The notes: generated from the sequence alone by a model not told the origin. A DNA stretch of 64,000 bases from Primula veris (GCA_963682055.1 OY821748.1:26314661-26378660); one strand, 5' to 3'; shown: positions 22,522 through 34,941, counted from the stretch's first letter. Translations and numbers: made by a program.

Positions 22522-23063
22522 CTAGCGAAATCCGCCCACGCGATGCGTGTGATCTAGTATAATACTTGTGCGTAAAACCTTATAAACTAAATAAATTATT
22601 ATGAAATAAATAAAAATTTTAAGAAAATTTTACCACTGGCAAAAAGGGACAGAGATGGGCAGTGATAATAAAGTGATTTGGATTTATTTAGGTAAGCTTT
22701 GCTATTAAATTCATGGAATAACTGAGAGAGAAGAAAAAAAAATTAATGTGAGGCCCAACCGTACATTGAACTAATGGGTTTTTGAATTGATTTGTAACTG
22801 TTTTTTTAAAATCCCTGTAAATTTTTGGGTGGTTTTAATAGTTTAAAAAATTATAGGATATTTTTGTATTTGTTTCAAGGCTTCATAAGCCCTGTTTACA
22901 TAAATAATAGTATGATATATAAAGATTAGTTCATCTAATAACAAGAATAAACACATAATCTTGACCATTAAAAGTTAGTAAATGGAGGGTTGTGATTGAT
23001 GTGTAAAGATCATGTGTTTTTTTATGTGTGTATAGATCATGTGTTTTTTTATGTATATATAGA
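22522..23063 (-). mobile_element. Non-autonomous Helitron (candidate)
   Basis: On the - strand the 5' end reads TCTATATATAC after an A (23064). The 3' end has a short hairpin, CACGCATCGCGTG (about 22536-22548), then about 11 bases and a terminal CTAG followed by T (22521). This gives insertion between A and T, the Helitron rule. It is 542 bp with no replicase/helicase sequence. The hairpin is short, and a 5' start in an AT-rich stretch is easy to mistake. Confidence 0.5.
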
Positions 23064-24130
23064 TCCTCCTCATATATATATATATATTAAAAATTCACCC
23101 GGTATCTCACTAATTTTTCTTAGTCAAATCTGAGTTACACATTTAGAACAAAAGAATGTTTAGCCTAGAAAAACAAGAAATTCAAAGCTAGGAATTTACT
23201 GGTTGGATTGAATGTTTATTCTTCTGAAAGGTTAAAGATCAAAACCAATTTAAATTACATTTTTCCAAATTTGATAGATGTCACTTGTTAATTAAAAACT
23301 TCAATTAGACAAGAACCCCTTAGTTAACTTATAATTAATCAGTAGTTATTAGCTACATCCGAAAATCAAATCTGTACGTGCACACTAAACAAATTCAAAC
23401 TTCATTTTAATAGTATATTTCAAAAGCAACTACCTGGGCAGTTTAGCCGTTGTTAATCTAACTATTTGCTTATAATAACACTTTTTTAAGGTTCAAATCA
23501 TTTTAAATTTTGACTGAAATCCACCGTCACTCTCATCCGTTGAAAATAAAAATAATAAAACCTCTATTTGGACAAATGTCAGCCACAATGTATGACGTGT
23601 TATGCAATAAAAAAATATGTATATTTATGATATAATTAAATATGTGAATAATACAAAAAAAACACAGTTTAAGATTTAAAAGAATTTTTATTTGTTAAAT
23701 AGTGATAAATAATTTTATAAATTTTTATTTTTTATGACTAAATTGGACAATCTCGTTTAATTTCAACCATATCAATATCATTAGAATGATAAGACTATAA
23801 TCCGGTACTTTAGGAATTGTCTTGTCATAATCTCCCATTAATTAACTCCACTAAAGATCTTGTAACTTTTTATTACTAGGATAAAACAAAATACAACTCA
23901 CCGACTATGAATGGTTTGCATATAAATCCCTTTAAATTTCATATTTTATAATCAACCGCATAAACTCTTTAACTTATATGCCAATAACCACCACATATAA
24001 CTTTTATGTTGCATTGTTCTGTATTCATCGGTCCTTTCAAGATGTTATATATTCATACATGTAGTTTACTATTATATAACTATCGTACGACAACCACTAA
24101 CAATAAAAATTTATCCAAAGTAGTAATTAA
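23064..24130. other. AT-rich intergenic DNA
   Basis: About 1.1 kb without a gene, RNA or repeat that I can support. Confidence 0.5.
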
Positions 24131-24680
24131 AAAGCCATATTAAACTGTTTCTTATACGAAAATTTACACAAACACGCATTCACTCAGTTGTGTTGCATAT
24201 CTATCAAGAAAAGACAAACAAAACAAGAATAATACATAAAAAAAAAACAATTGAGATCTAAAACTGATGTAATTTCTAACTAGGCATGAGGATATACTGC
24301 AGAAAAAAGCTATATAAACATGTTTCTTACACGAAATTTTATGAAAAAACGCCTATTCACCCAGTTGTGGAAGAAAAGACAAACAAAAAAAGAAAAATAG
24401 ATTAAAAAAAACTATCGACATTTAAAAGTGCTGTCATTTATAATCAGACATTGGGATACCGATATATTACAAAAAAAAAGGCTACAGAAAACTGTTTCTT
24501 ACACAAAAGTTTCTGAAAAATACGCATTCATCCACTTGTGGTGCATATCTATCAAGAAGAAACAAACATAAAAAGAAGAATAGAGTAAGAAATATTATCG
24601 AGATTTAAAAGTGACGTGCTTTTCTATTCAGACATGAGATATAGTGCAAACGAGAGATATATATGGTGCATATCTATCAA
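24131..24680. repeat. Tandem repeat, ~173-bp degenerate units
   Basis: Units start near 24131, 24305 and 24477 (each with a version of CTGTTTCTTACACGAAA, CATTCA.CCAGTTGTG, AAGACAAACAAA and ATCGAGATTTAAAAGTG), with a shorter fourth near 24660. Identity between units is moderate. Confidence 0.7.
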
Positions 24681-25489
24681 GAACAAACAACCAAAAATAG
24701 AAGAATAGATTAAGAATTACTATCGAGTTTTAAAAGTGATGCAGTTTTTTATTCGGACGGGGATATACATATAATGTAAAAGATAGACAATTCTCAAGGG
24801 CTAAGTTACCAAATTAAAAAATCTATGGGGACTGATTAAATATTTCCCATAGTTAGTGAGGTATAATTGCATTTCTCTCTTTATTTAAATAAAGAGGTTC
24901 GGTTTTTAGCAAAACCGAAACCGAAACCGAGCATATTTTTCGGTTTGATTTTTTTCGGTCTTTTTCGGTTTTTTTTTTGTCTTTTTCGGTTTGATTTTAT
25001 TGAAAACCGAAACCGACCTGAATTTTTTTTGATTTTTCGGTTTCGGTATTTTTCGGTTCGGTTATTGGTCCGATTCAGTTTTAAAACCAGAACAAACAAC
25101 CAAAAATAGAAGAATAGATTAAGAATTACTATCGAGTTTTAAAAGTGACGCAATTTTCTATTCGGACGGGGATATACATATAATGTAAAAGATAGACAAT
25201 TCTCAAGGGCTAAGTTACCAAATTAAAAAATCTATGGGGACTGATTAAATATTTCCCATAGTTAGTGAGGTATAATTGCATTTCTCTCTTTATTTAAATA
25301 AAGAGGTTCGGTTTTTAGCAAAACCGAAACCGAGCATATTTTTCGGTTTGATTTTTTTCGGTCTTTTTCGGTTTTTTTTGTCTTTTTCGGTTTGATTTTA
25401 TTGAAAACCGAAACCGACCTGAATTTTTTTTGATTTTTCGATTTCGGTATTTTTCGGTTCCATTATTGGTCCGATTCGGTTTTAAAACC
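24681..25489. repeat. Tandem duplication of a ~409-bp block containing an ACCGAA-rich element
   Basis: The block at 24681-25089 is repeated almost base for base from 25090. Each copy carries the same flank (GAACAAACAACC, GGACGGGGATATACATATAA) and an insert rich in TTTTTCGG and AAACCGAAACCG. The second copy ends AAAACCGGCCCTAA, like an hAT-type terminus. In the first copy that end is replaced by the start of the next block, so the duplication joint cuts the element end. The core CCGAAACCGAGCATATTTTT recurs at about 46088. Confidence 0.8.
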
Positions 25490-25638
25490 GGCCCTAACAT
25501 AACATAATGTAGCTTACTACTAGTAATATTATTATTACAAACAAACAGAGATAAACAGGTACATTGGATAAAATGGGTTTCGTCTTTTTGCCTCTCTATT
25601 ATTAGCGCTGATAGATATAGATGCATACATATATATAC

Positions 25639-25675
<37 letters not shown>

Positions 25676-25850
25676 AAGAGGACCGGACCTTATCTCTCCC
25701 CCACATTGAAAAATAAATAAAAATACTTTTAACAGAAATACATTAATAGATAATTCAGTAAATAAAGTTGCTCCCCCGCAATATTTCTAGAGAGAGATTC
25801 ATAGTAATATATATATATATATATATATATATAGATAGAGAGAGAGACTA
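25490..25850 (+). promoter_or_regulatory. Presumed promoter and leader of the PIF1-like gene, GA and TA microsatellites
   Basis: Upstream of the PIF1-like gene are a TATACATATA stretch, a (GA)n run at about 25645-25672, a second (TA)n(GA)n run at 25808-25848 and CT-rich sequence. GA/CT-rich leaders are common for plant regulatory genes. No transcription start can be fixed from sequence alone. Confidence 0.4.
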
Positions 25851-25950
25851 TAGATGGTTGAATGTGAAGTGGAAATATTCGAAACAGAGAAAATAAATTG
25901 GTGAATTTTAGCTAATATTTAGCTGTGAGTTAAATATGCTTCTTTTATGG

Positions 25951-26535
25951 TCTTTATTATATTTTAGCTTTATTTTCTTGCAGTTTTTTTTGTGTGTGTT
26001 TATTTTATCGTTTTCCCCCCTTAGAACCTGTAATTAATTCGATTTATTACCTCATAATTAATCTTGAAATGAATCAAATTTGTTAGTTAAAGCTTAAACA
26101 TCATTGACTGTAATATTGTTTTTTATTCTATATAGCTTTTATTTTCTTTCATTTTTTAAGCTTATATTTTTTTGTGTGCTTATTTTATCTTTTTTGTTAG
26201 AAGCTGTAATTAATTCGATTTCTCAGCTCACAAACAGTTTTCTTTTTTTTGGATTTTCTCACTTTTTTTTTCCTCATTTTAAAATGAATCAAATTTGTTA
26301 GTTTAAGCTTAAACCTCTTTTACTATAGTATTCGTTTTTATTCTATTTAGCTTTATTTTCTTGCAGCTTTTTAAAGTTTTTTAAAGTTTTTTTTGGCTTA
26401 TTTTAGCTTTTTTCCCCCTTAGAAGCTGTAATTAATTCTATTTCTCAGCTCATAAACAGTGTTTTTTGTGTGTGGATTTTCTCACTTTTTTTTCTCATTT
26501 TGAAATGAATCAAATTTGTTAGTTTAAGCTTAGAA
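25951..26535 (+). repeat. Triplicated segment in the presumed 5' leader intron of the PIF1-like gene
   Basis: Three imperfect head-to-tail units start near 25951, 26121 and 26335. Each runs through TTTATTCTATATAGCTTT, TTTATTTTCTTGCAG or a variant, AGAAGCTGTAATTAATTC, and ATGAATCAAATTTGTTAGTT. Units 2 and 3 share an extra block, ATTTCTCAGCTCA...GGATTTTCTCAC. The exon with the start codon is preceded by TATGCAG at 26851-26857, a good acceptor, so this stretch is probably intronic. Several units contain TTGCAG, giving repeated candidate 3' splice sites. Confidence 0.65.
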
Positions 26536-26864
26536 ACTACTTAAAAAAAAAACTTAGAAACTATCACTTAATATTCAAGATTTGGATTTAGAGTCTGTTT
26601 CTTTTTTAATTGAAACCATTTAAATGTGAAGCTGTGAATTGAACTGATTTGCTTTGTGTAAGCTTGTTTGTTTCAACTTAAATAATCAGCCTTTTTTAAA
26701 AATTCATATAAGCACAGTTTTATTTTCCCAGGAAAAATGAGAAATTTTAAAATTTGATGGATCCAATTGTTCTCTTATCTCAATTAAATCAACCAGCTAC
26801 AAACAAACACTTAATACTGAAAAAAATAATAAAAAAATGTTTTGTCTAAATATGCAGAGCAAAG

Positions 26865-29800
26865 ATGGATGAGTTAGTTCCGGATTTTCACGTCGAGCAA
26901 GACTATCAAATCTCGACTTCGTCCACCCTCCCTCGCTCCAGTAAATTGCCGATGTAATATTCTTTTCTATATTTATAAATTTATATAGTGCCTGTTTGGC
27001 AACAACTTTTTTCTTAGCTTTTTCAGCTTTCTGCTTGAAAATAATTATTGGTGTTCAGTTTGTTCGCTTTCAAAAAGTTAGTTTTTGGTCTTTTCACCTA
27101 TTGAATTACCGAAAATAGGAAAAAAAAACAATCGTTTGTATATGTAAAAGTCACTTATAAGACAAGTTATAAAAAAAAAAATCAGGATAAAAAAGTTGTT
27201 AGCCACGTACAAGTCGGAAAGGTAAGCTGATACCAAAATAGCGATGCTGAACCCGCCTGTATTCATATTATATACTATATAGTCATCTGATAAGCCTCTA
27301 ATAAGTAAAAAAACTAAGCCGATGCTAAACGCGCCCGTAATTGTATTATATAGTCATGTGATAAGTTTATGTATGACAGGCCAGAGGATGAGATCATGGA
27401 GTTGCTATGGCAAAATGGACAGGTCGTAATGCAGAGCCAAAGACCTCTAAAGAAGCCTGATCAGCAGCCGTTTCCCCTTCCAGACGAGCAACCCCCGTCT
27501 GGAACAGTGGCTGCTCAGAATCTTTTTATGCAAGAGGATGAAATGGTGTCCTGGTTGCATTACCCGATGGAAGATTTGTCCTTCGACCGAGATTTATATT
27601 CCGACCTCTTTTATCCTCAGGTCTCTGCCCCGCCTCCTCTTCCCCCTGTGCCGAGGCCCTCCAATTCTCTGCTCAGGTTACTCCTCTCTTTTTAAGACTT
27701 TAGATTTTACGTAAGCTATCTTGTCTTCGTCGATTTTTGACAGTTTCCTGTAGTAGTAAGTTACTAAGTAGTAGAAGGAACTTATTTAGCAAAAGAGGTT
27801 CAATTGGTTGCACAAATTTATTTTCTTTGGTACCGTTAAAGAGTATAATTTCACAAGGTAGAACAACAATGTCCGGTCATATGAAGGTCTTTCATGTCGA
27901 GCGAAAATTGGAGGACTTAGTTTTTTTTATTTCTTCCTAATGTTATGAGTGTAAATGAACATTTATATGTTTTAAACCCAGCAGAGAGGAACCATCTTTG
28001 AGGGTTCAGCAGAATTTCGTGCATATCTCTAGGGCGAAGGCGGCAAGGGAGTCGTCTGCAGTGGTTGACTCTAGCGTTACGCCGGTGGCTGTGGAGGCGT
28101 ATGGGGCGAACATTGAGAGGAGTACAGAGCAGGTTGAGACGTCATTTGCGGCGGGTGGTGGTGTAGAGAGAGAGACAAGGATGTCGTCGCCAGGTGGGTC
28201 CGGAGGGAGCATCAGTGCGAGTGATCGGTTAGGGTCTGCGGCGGTGGCGACGGAGGATAGGAAACGGAAGGCGGTGGAGGTGGACGACAACGATTGTCAG
28301 AGCGAGGTGAGTCTCAATTTTATTGGAATCCGATGTTATTAAAATAAGTACATGATTTAATGCGAATTGATTGACAAGTAATGATGTCAATCGGGGGCAA
28401 CGGCATCAGCCTTAAAATTGTATATATATATATATATATACATATATTAGTTTTTGATAGCATTTTAACTGTATTTTGTTAAAAGTATTCATTTGCACCC
28501 CCCATATTTTTGTTACTAGTACTCTGTCGCTTCGCCCCTTTAGCCTGTGTTCGCATTTCTCAGACCACACTCACCGCATCAGTAATTCGATGTGGCAGGG
28601 GATAAAACAGAATTATAACTATTGAAGTATAATTTGTTTGGATATTTGTTCAACAGTAGAGTTCAAATACCTCTCAAGTCTTAAGCCATCATATATCTAT
28701 TTTTGGATTGGGATTAAGGATAGTATTATTTACAATATAAAAGGCCATATTATCATTAACAAAGTGTACAAGTAGTACTATTTTGCTTATTTTGTAGACA
28801 GGGTTGAGTGAGTTTCTATTTCCCAAGGTTTATGCCTTGGCTATTGTGCACAGGTGTGTGGTAGTGTTGGTCAACGTGAGCACTGCCACTATCTACCATT
28901 CTGCCAGTTATGTGTAGCCCACCAATCTTTATGTACTGTGTATAAAGCCACTTTCATATGCACAGTTTATTTCACAGGGTAGTGTTATTTTATGAAATCA
29001 ATTGACATACTATTTCTTTATTGTTAGGACTACTATTATATTTATATTTTGTTTCCTGATGGGCTGTTATTTCAATACCTCTCTCTTTGTTTCTTGATTA
29101 GCATGGTGTGGTTGTGCTAATGTCGGTGAATATTTGCTTATGGCTTACTGTCTTAGTTGCTGTATCACATCAGTTATCAGCTTCATTTTGTAGTACACGT
29201 GATATGTACCCCCCCATTACTTCCTGTATATGAAACCAATAGTGACATCTGTATAAAAGCACAAGGGCACTTACATGTTTTTAGTGGAGAATTAATGCAT
29301 GAGCTTGTGTGATGCAGGCTTATTGACTATATATTTAAGTGTCCACTTTAAAACTAATTTTTATTTATTTCAGATCTGAGAAAGCTTTAAATTTTACATA
29401 ATTTTTTTTTTTTTTTTGCTTACTAGGAGTAGTTTTAAGGCTCCAGGGTCCCTGATGTAGTTTTCCAGTTTTCGGTGGTTTACTAAGCTTGAGTCATATT
29501 AGGGTGAATGGTGCTATTATGGGCACATAATACAAGTTATTAAAAAAAAGGGATATTAGAAGCCAGAAGCTACATGCCCTGTGTTTTTTGGTTATACCGA
29601 TATTCTTGGTGTTTAGTTGATTCTAAGTCACCATGCTCTTATATATGTTCTATAAGGAACATTTTCTCCTACTGAGGCGGCGAACAGAGTAACCAATATA
29701 ACTAGTATTATATTCTCAACAGAATTGAAATAATTACTTATTCGAGCAAGGCACCCAAATATACTGTCTTGCCAGTAATTTTCATGGTTAGCTTGTGATT

Positions 29801-32800
29801 CATGCCTACCAATAAAAAATAAGTTTCAAAATGGCTTCAGTTAAAAAGAAAAGAAATTCTTATAGATACTGGTTTGAGACACTATATGACTGTGCATTGA
29901 AGGGAAGCTCTCTATAAAATATATATTTAGAAACTTCATAATCATAATTCTTATGCCTACTTTTATTCTGTGATGGTGGTTGGATTTGGAACCCAAAAAG
30001 CACTATCTGAAGGAATTAGTGTAAATTAGTTACAGCATCGCTTGCAGTAGAGTGTCCTTTACAGGGATGTATTTTTTAGCTTTATGTTTCCTTTATTTTA
30101 GTTTTTCTTTCTCTTTAGTCTTTTCTCCATTCTGTGGTCTTTGCCTGATGGTATCAGAAAGTGTTTTTTTTTAAGTTCAATAATCAGTTTCTTTGTGTTT
30201 ACTTCAGAATATTAAAAGTTTCTGGTGCTTTCATTGTCCTCAGGATCTTGATTTCGAGTCACCTGATGCAAAGAAGCGAACTCGTGGATCAACATCTGCG
30301 AAGAGATCTCGTGCAGCAGAGGTCCACAATCTCTCAGAGAGGGTATTTCCTATTTATTGAGTATTGATAAGAAAGTTTGTTTCTTCTATGTTGTGGTCTT
30401 ATGCATCTATTGTTACATCTCATGCAGAGGCGTCGAGATAGAATAAATGAAAAGATGAGGGCTTTGCAAGAACTCATACCTCGTTGCAACAAGGTTGGCT
30501 ACAATGTTCCTTTTCATGGTCATCTAATGTTTCCTTCTTCGATTTTAGTTTTTTTGTTTGTTTGTAAATCACCTACTGTGCGGACATTTAAGAAAGGGGT
30601 AATCTTCTGTGTTGCAGTCGGACAAAGCTTCAATGTTAGATGAAGCTATCGAGTACTTGAAGTCTCTTCAGATGCAAGTACAGGTATATCTCGTATCCTG
30701 GCTCTGCTCTTTTTATTTGCTATCGGAAAAATCTATAACATACTGGACCTTAATTTAGCACATCTAAAGACTTTGCCACTAAATAACTGTCATTTTGCAA
30801 TGCCAGTTTATCATTTTGCAATGACACTAACAAAAGTATAAGAGTTCTCGGTACCGCTCCAAGAGTATTAAGGTTTCCTCAAGCTAAAACCTCCCAAACT
30901 ACAACTCTAAGTTAGGCATTTGTTGGTGGAGGAGCACATAATTTTAAAATTTTGAAGGAGCACACTCGAATTCGAAACAGTAGTGCTGAATCCTTTCATA
31001 TTTTCCTAAAAATCTCTTTTTATTTCTGAACATATCTTCTGATGACGACAAGCTATCTGGCTATTTTAACGGTGTTCTTTTCACGGAAGCTACATTTTGC
31101 TAGTAGATTATAAAATGATCTGGCTTCCATCTTTTACTTTTTTTCACATGCATGCTAGAAGTACCATGTAGTTGTTTCTCAGATTCAAGCTAAATTCCGA
31201 TAAATATTTTTGTGTTTATTTTCATAATTCGAGCTCAATTCCCAAATACAGTCAAACCTCTATAAATTAATAACGCTGGTGCCGTCATATTTTATTAATT
31301 TAAAAATTACTCCGTCCGTAAATTAATATTAATATAGAGAGGTTAACATTTGTCGAGTATTAATTTACAGAGGTTTTACTGTAAATTATTGTTTTTGTCA
31401 TCATATTTGCCTGTCACATAAATTTAATGAACATAGATGTCGGTTCTCATTTGAAGTATGTATTAAGATTTAAGAATCATAACGCATGGTTCAATGAGTA
31501 TGCATGTATTTAGCTCTCTGTTCTAAAAAGCTCGCTTCTGCCCAAAAGTTCTTTTTTTACATGTTTAGCCCAAAAAAAAAAAAAGACGCCTGATGAAGAA
31601 GCTCAAAAAGCTTACGCTTTAGTGTAGCCTTTGCAAAAATGCCTTACCTAGGCTTTCAAGTTTTAAACACTGATTTAGCTCCTATAACATTCGAACTTGT
31701 GTTTTAGCAGATGATGTCTATGGGCTGTGGCATGGTTCCAATGATGTTTCCTGGTATGCAACAATACATGCCACCAATGGGTATGATGGGAATAGAAATG
31801 GGCGTACATCGACCTACTATGATGCCCTTTTTACCTATGATGCCTGGTTCTGCTATGCCGAACTCAGCTACTACAGCTCATCTAGGTCCAAGGTTTCCTA
31901 TGCCAGCAGCATATCATATGCAACAATCTGTACCTTTACCAAATCCAACCGTTTCGCAAGACCCGATGATCAACTCGAAAACTCGGAATGTGAATCAGCC
32001 ACAAATGCAGTTCTTTTCTGATCCATATCAGCAGTATCTAGGGATTCAGCAAGTACCTTTGCCTCAGGTATTTATATTTTCCGTCTGTTTTTTTAATCCT
32101 TATTTGGGGGTAAGGTTGAGTGGTCGCAGTTTCATTTGGATTTGAATCGAACTTCACGTTAGACTTGTTTATTAAACAGTCTTACAAAATTGAAGCTCAG
32201 ACTCAGATCCCTCTGTAAAAGAGAAGATAGATTAGCCAAGCACTTTGAGATGGATTAAATAAAATTATTTTTTTACATTAAGCTCTTTACGTTTCAAAAG
32301 AAATAACATTTACGAAATTCGTTGGTATAAATTATTAAAGAGTTACACCTGCTATGTAGAATTAGAGATGCCCACTTTTAAAAAACGCTGGTTTTAAAGC
32401 TCAAAAGCTGGTAGTAGCTTGGTTCAAAGCCTAAATAAAGCAAAAAAGCCCGCTATTTATGGAGATAAAGCTTAAGCTTTATACAGTTTTAGCAAAGCAA
32501 TTGCAGAAACAATTTAGTTAAATTTCCCTTTTAAATACATTGGTGGTTTCATAGAATTTGCTTTTGATACTACAATCTTCGGGTAGAATGATGCCATCCT
32601 TTATGATCATCACATCGATTCAGTACTTTTCACTCAAGGGGCCTTGAAAAACCAACCAGGTTGTGATAAAATTTGCGTCACGTATTGTTCATGATTGATC
32701 TATAGTTCAAAGATAATGCAAGTTTAAAGGCATATATGCGAACCACTAAACATTTTTACTAAGTATTCCTTCAGTTGATCAGTTGAATAATTAATTTTAT

Positions 32801-33132
32801 TTTTGTCAACTACGCTAGCTCACTGGGCTTATATTCCTGGCTCTCGGCGAGTTTTCTTGTTTCTCATAACATAATCTTATGCGTTTTTCATTTTATTTTA
32901 AATAGAACCAAGTATCGATGCAACCAAGTACCAGCAGACCAAATAGCAGTAGAGAAGCTAGGAATCACGAAGATCCGAAATCTGGTATGCCAATTAGTCT
33001 TGTGACTACATGCGATTTATTGCCTTTTTCTATATGATAGTGTTTTCAATAAGGATGAAGATGTGGAGCTATTATCCGAATGGATCAAAGATATTGTTCC
33101 GGTAACTCAAAGTTCTATAATTTGCAGGCTGA
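26865..33132 (+). CDS. PIF1: PIF1-like bHLH transcription factor, nine coding exons
   Basis: PIF1/PIL5-type factors bind G-boxes in the nucleus, repress light responses and seed germination, and are degraded after binding active phytochrome. Join: 26865..26953, 27380..27676, 27985..28306, 30244..30342, 30428..30493, 30618..30683, 31711..32067, 32906..32984, 33128..33132 (459 aa). All introns are GT-AG and phases agree. Residues 32-50 form the APB motif ([13 protein letters not shown]) for phytochrome [13 protein letters not shown] further on matches the PIF1 phytochrome A-binding region. The bHLH is about residues 258-310, with basic HNLSERRRRDR (His-Glu-Arg intact), helix 1, loop and helix 2 ([14 protein letters not shown]), then the PIF hallmark MSMGCGM. 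The length is close to Arabidopsis PIF1 (478 aa). The last exon adds only GGC and TGA and is the least certain part; without it the frame would read a few codons into the intron. The start ATG is the first in its exon. The assignment to PIF1 rather than PIF4/5 rests on the N-terminus and the MSMGCGM tail. Confidence 0.9.
28307..30243 (+). other. Intron 3 of the PIF1-like gene (1.94 kb)
   Basis: A long phase-0 intron with donor GAG|GTGAG and acceptor CCTCAG. It holds a (TA)n microsatellite at 28421-28445 and AT-rich sequence. No other coding region is seen within. Confidence 0.75.
31247..31383. mobile_element. 137-bp MITE in an intron of the PIF1-like gene
   Basis: It begins TACAGTCAAACCTCTATAAA and its right end, reverse-complemented, reads TACAGTAAAACCTCTGTAAA. 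The ends thus form a near-perfect inverted repeat with TA at the borders. It lies in the intron between the last bHLH exon and the MSMGCGM exon. Confidence 0.75.
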
Positions 33133-33700
33133 CAGAAAGAGAGATGAAACCGGTAAAAGATCTTTCCAGCCAGCAAACGGAGAATAACAAGAATCATTTC
33201 CCAGCCAATGTTGGCTGGCTTATACAATATACTATGGCTAACTTGTAATTATAGCCCCAGTAGCATTGACCTGCTACGATATTTGCAATTTTGGATCACC
33301 CATATGTATAATGCCTTGCTTTTTGAGGTTATGTGACAAATTTTCCAGAGAGTGAGAGATTCTATTCTCCATCGTGCCATATGGGTAGACTGCCCTGGCA
33401 ACACACAACAAAGATACAACAGAGGGGAGTTTTTTTCGTCCTCGTCTCATGATATGCTGACATGGCCCTTTGTGAAGAGGAGTGACCCTCCTAGTTCACT
33501 GGGGCAAGGAGATAAAGCAAGTGCTCCACAATTATTTTGCCCGATTGCCCTTGCGTCTTGATCACCGTATTGCGATGTCACATAACCTTGTCTTGTTTGG
33601 AAATAATTATTTACTGATTACATTTCATATTATAGTGGTTTTGGGTGTTTATTGTTGTGATGGTATAGTTGATAGGATTAGAGCCTTGTTATAACCATGT
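33133..33700 (+). other. Presumed 3' untranslated region of the PIF1-like gene
   Basis: Downstream of the stop the sequence is less AT-rich than the intergenic DNA and is free of repeats until about 33700. This fits a transcribed 3' region. Frames in it (33352-33694) overlap, are short and resemble nothing I know. The polyadenylation site is not determined. Confidence 0.45.
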
Positions 33701-34310
33701 TCTTTTCATCTATTGTTAGTGGTGGGATTATATCACAAATGGATTTGTTTTGGTCCTTTTGGATGAGTTTATTGTGGTAGATTACCTTATAATGGACCAG
33801 CTACTTTTTCAAAAGAAGTTGAGAATCTACTCTAGTCTATTTGTACAAGTGGTAAATAACAGAAAAAAAAGCTGGAGTATTATGTAGAGATTGCTATAGA
33901 AAAAGAGTGAAAGAGAAATGGTGATAGCTTTACCATTAAAGGTGTATGGGGCCAATGGACCATTAAAACCATGAGAAGAAGTTCGCTATTTGATTTGATT
34001 TGATGGTACTTCAGTACTTGCCTGATTTGGAAACAAGTCAAACGGATTTCATACAATTATTGAACAGTAAATAATGATTAGAGCATCCCCAGTTATCTTT
34101 AAATCTATCTCAATTGTAAAGTGTCGCCTTTTCTTGGGGTCCAATTTTATTAGCCTACTCTTTTACATCATTATCATTACAAGTACAAAATTATCTATGG
34201 ACTTCATTGTTTTTATCCGTCTCCTTAATGTTTTACAATTATTTTAATGTCTTGCATATAACTAGAAGAAGTGCCAGATAAGAGCGAAAATAATTAAGAT
34301 TACATATTAT
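33701..34310. other. Intergenic DNA with a short dispersed repeat
   Basis: The stretch around 34053-34095 (GAACAGTAAATAATGATTAG followed by A/GCATCCCCA) is repeated around 37660-37700. No gene is seen. Confidence 0.45.
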
Positions 34311-34742
34311 TAGAGCATCCCCATCTTTGTTGGAAAACATGTATTTTAAACATGGTTGTTCCGAGTGGTCAGAGACCATCTTTGAGTCAATATTCAATAT
34401 GACTACTCAGAATTTCTGAAGCCGTACTCAAAGCGTTTGAGTAGCTCTTACGATGAGCTTCGCAACGGTATATCGCATGACCTATTCGGAGAATGAGTGT
34501 GAATGATAATTGGACTCGAAGGTTGGTACTCGAAAGAGGAAGAAAAATTAAATCTGGAAAATGAAAAAGAAAAATGGGATTAAACCATGAGGGTTATCCC
34601 ATATTGTAAAATCAAGAGTGATTTTTACAATATAAATACGAGTCCATCCTATGTAGTTGTTAAACTAATCAAGTCCGCATACCCATGAGTGGGTTAGTGT
34701 GTACCACACACGTACACGCTCGCTCGGACCGTGGGATGCTCT
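34311..34742. mobile_element. Possible MITE with GAGCATCCC ends
   Basis: TTAGAGCATCCCC at the left and GGGATGCTCT at the right are inverse of each other, about 430 bp apart. The interior has no coding sequence. Further copies of GGGATGCTCTATATGAGG at 34809 and of GAGCATCCCC at 34081 make the borders ambiguous. Confidence 0.4.
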
Positions 34743-34827
34743 ATATGAGGATGGGTCTTGGGTCTTAGGTCTTGTACTAAACAAAAAAATACTTTTGTAT
34801 ATTAAAAAGGGATGCTCTATATGAGGC

Positions 34828-34941
34828 GGATTCTGGGGATGTAACTCACATAATTAAATGACCATAATTAATTCTGCGGTTTCAGGATTCTGGGGATGTA
34901 ACTCACATAATTAAATGACCACAATTAATTCTGCGGTTTCA
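34828..34941. repeat. Tandem duplication, 57-bp unit, two copies
   Basis: The units at 34828-34884 and 34885-34941 differ at one base as far as I can see (GGATTCTGGGGATGTAACTC start). The copies are embedded between two TCTATATGAGG motifs. Confidence 0.9.

Noticed and set aside
24867..25626. Lys/Arg/Asn-rich frames
   Set aside because: They come from ACCGAA/TTCGG repeats of a small DNA element duplicated in tandem.
27737..27940. 67-aa frame between PIF1-like exons
   Set aside because: It lies fully inside intron 2 (27677-27984) of a well-supported gene model.
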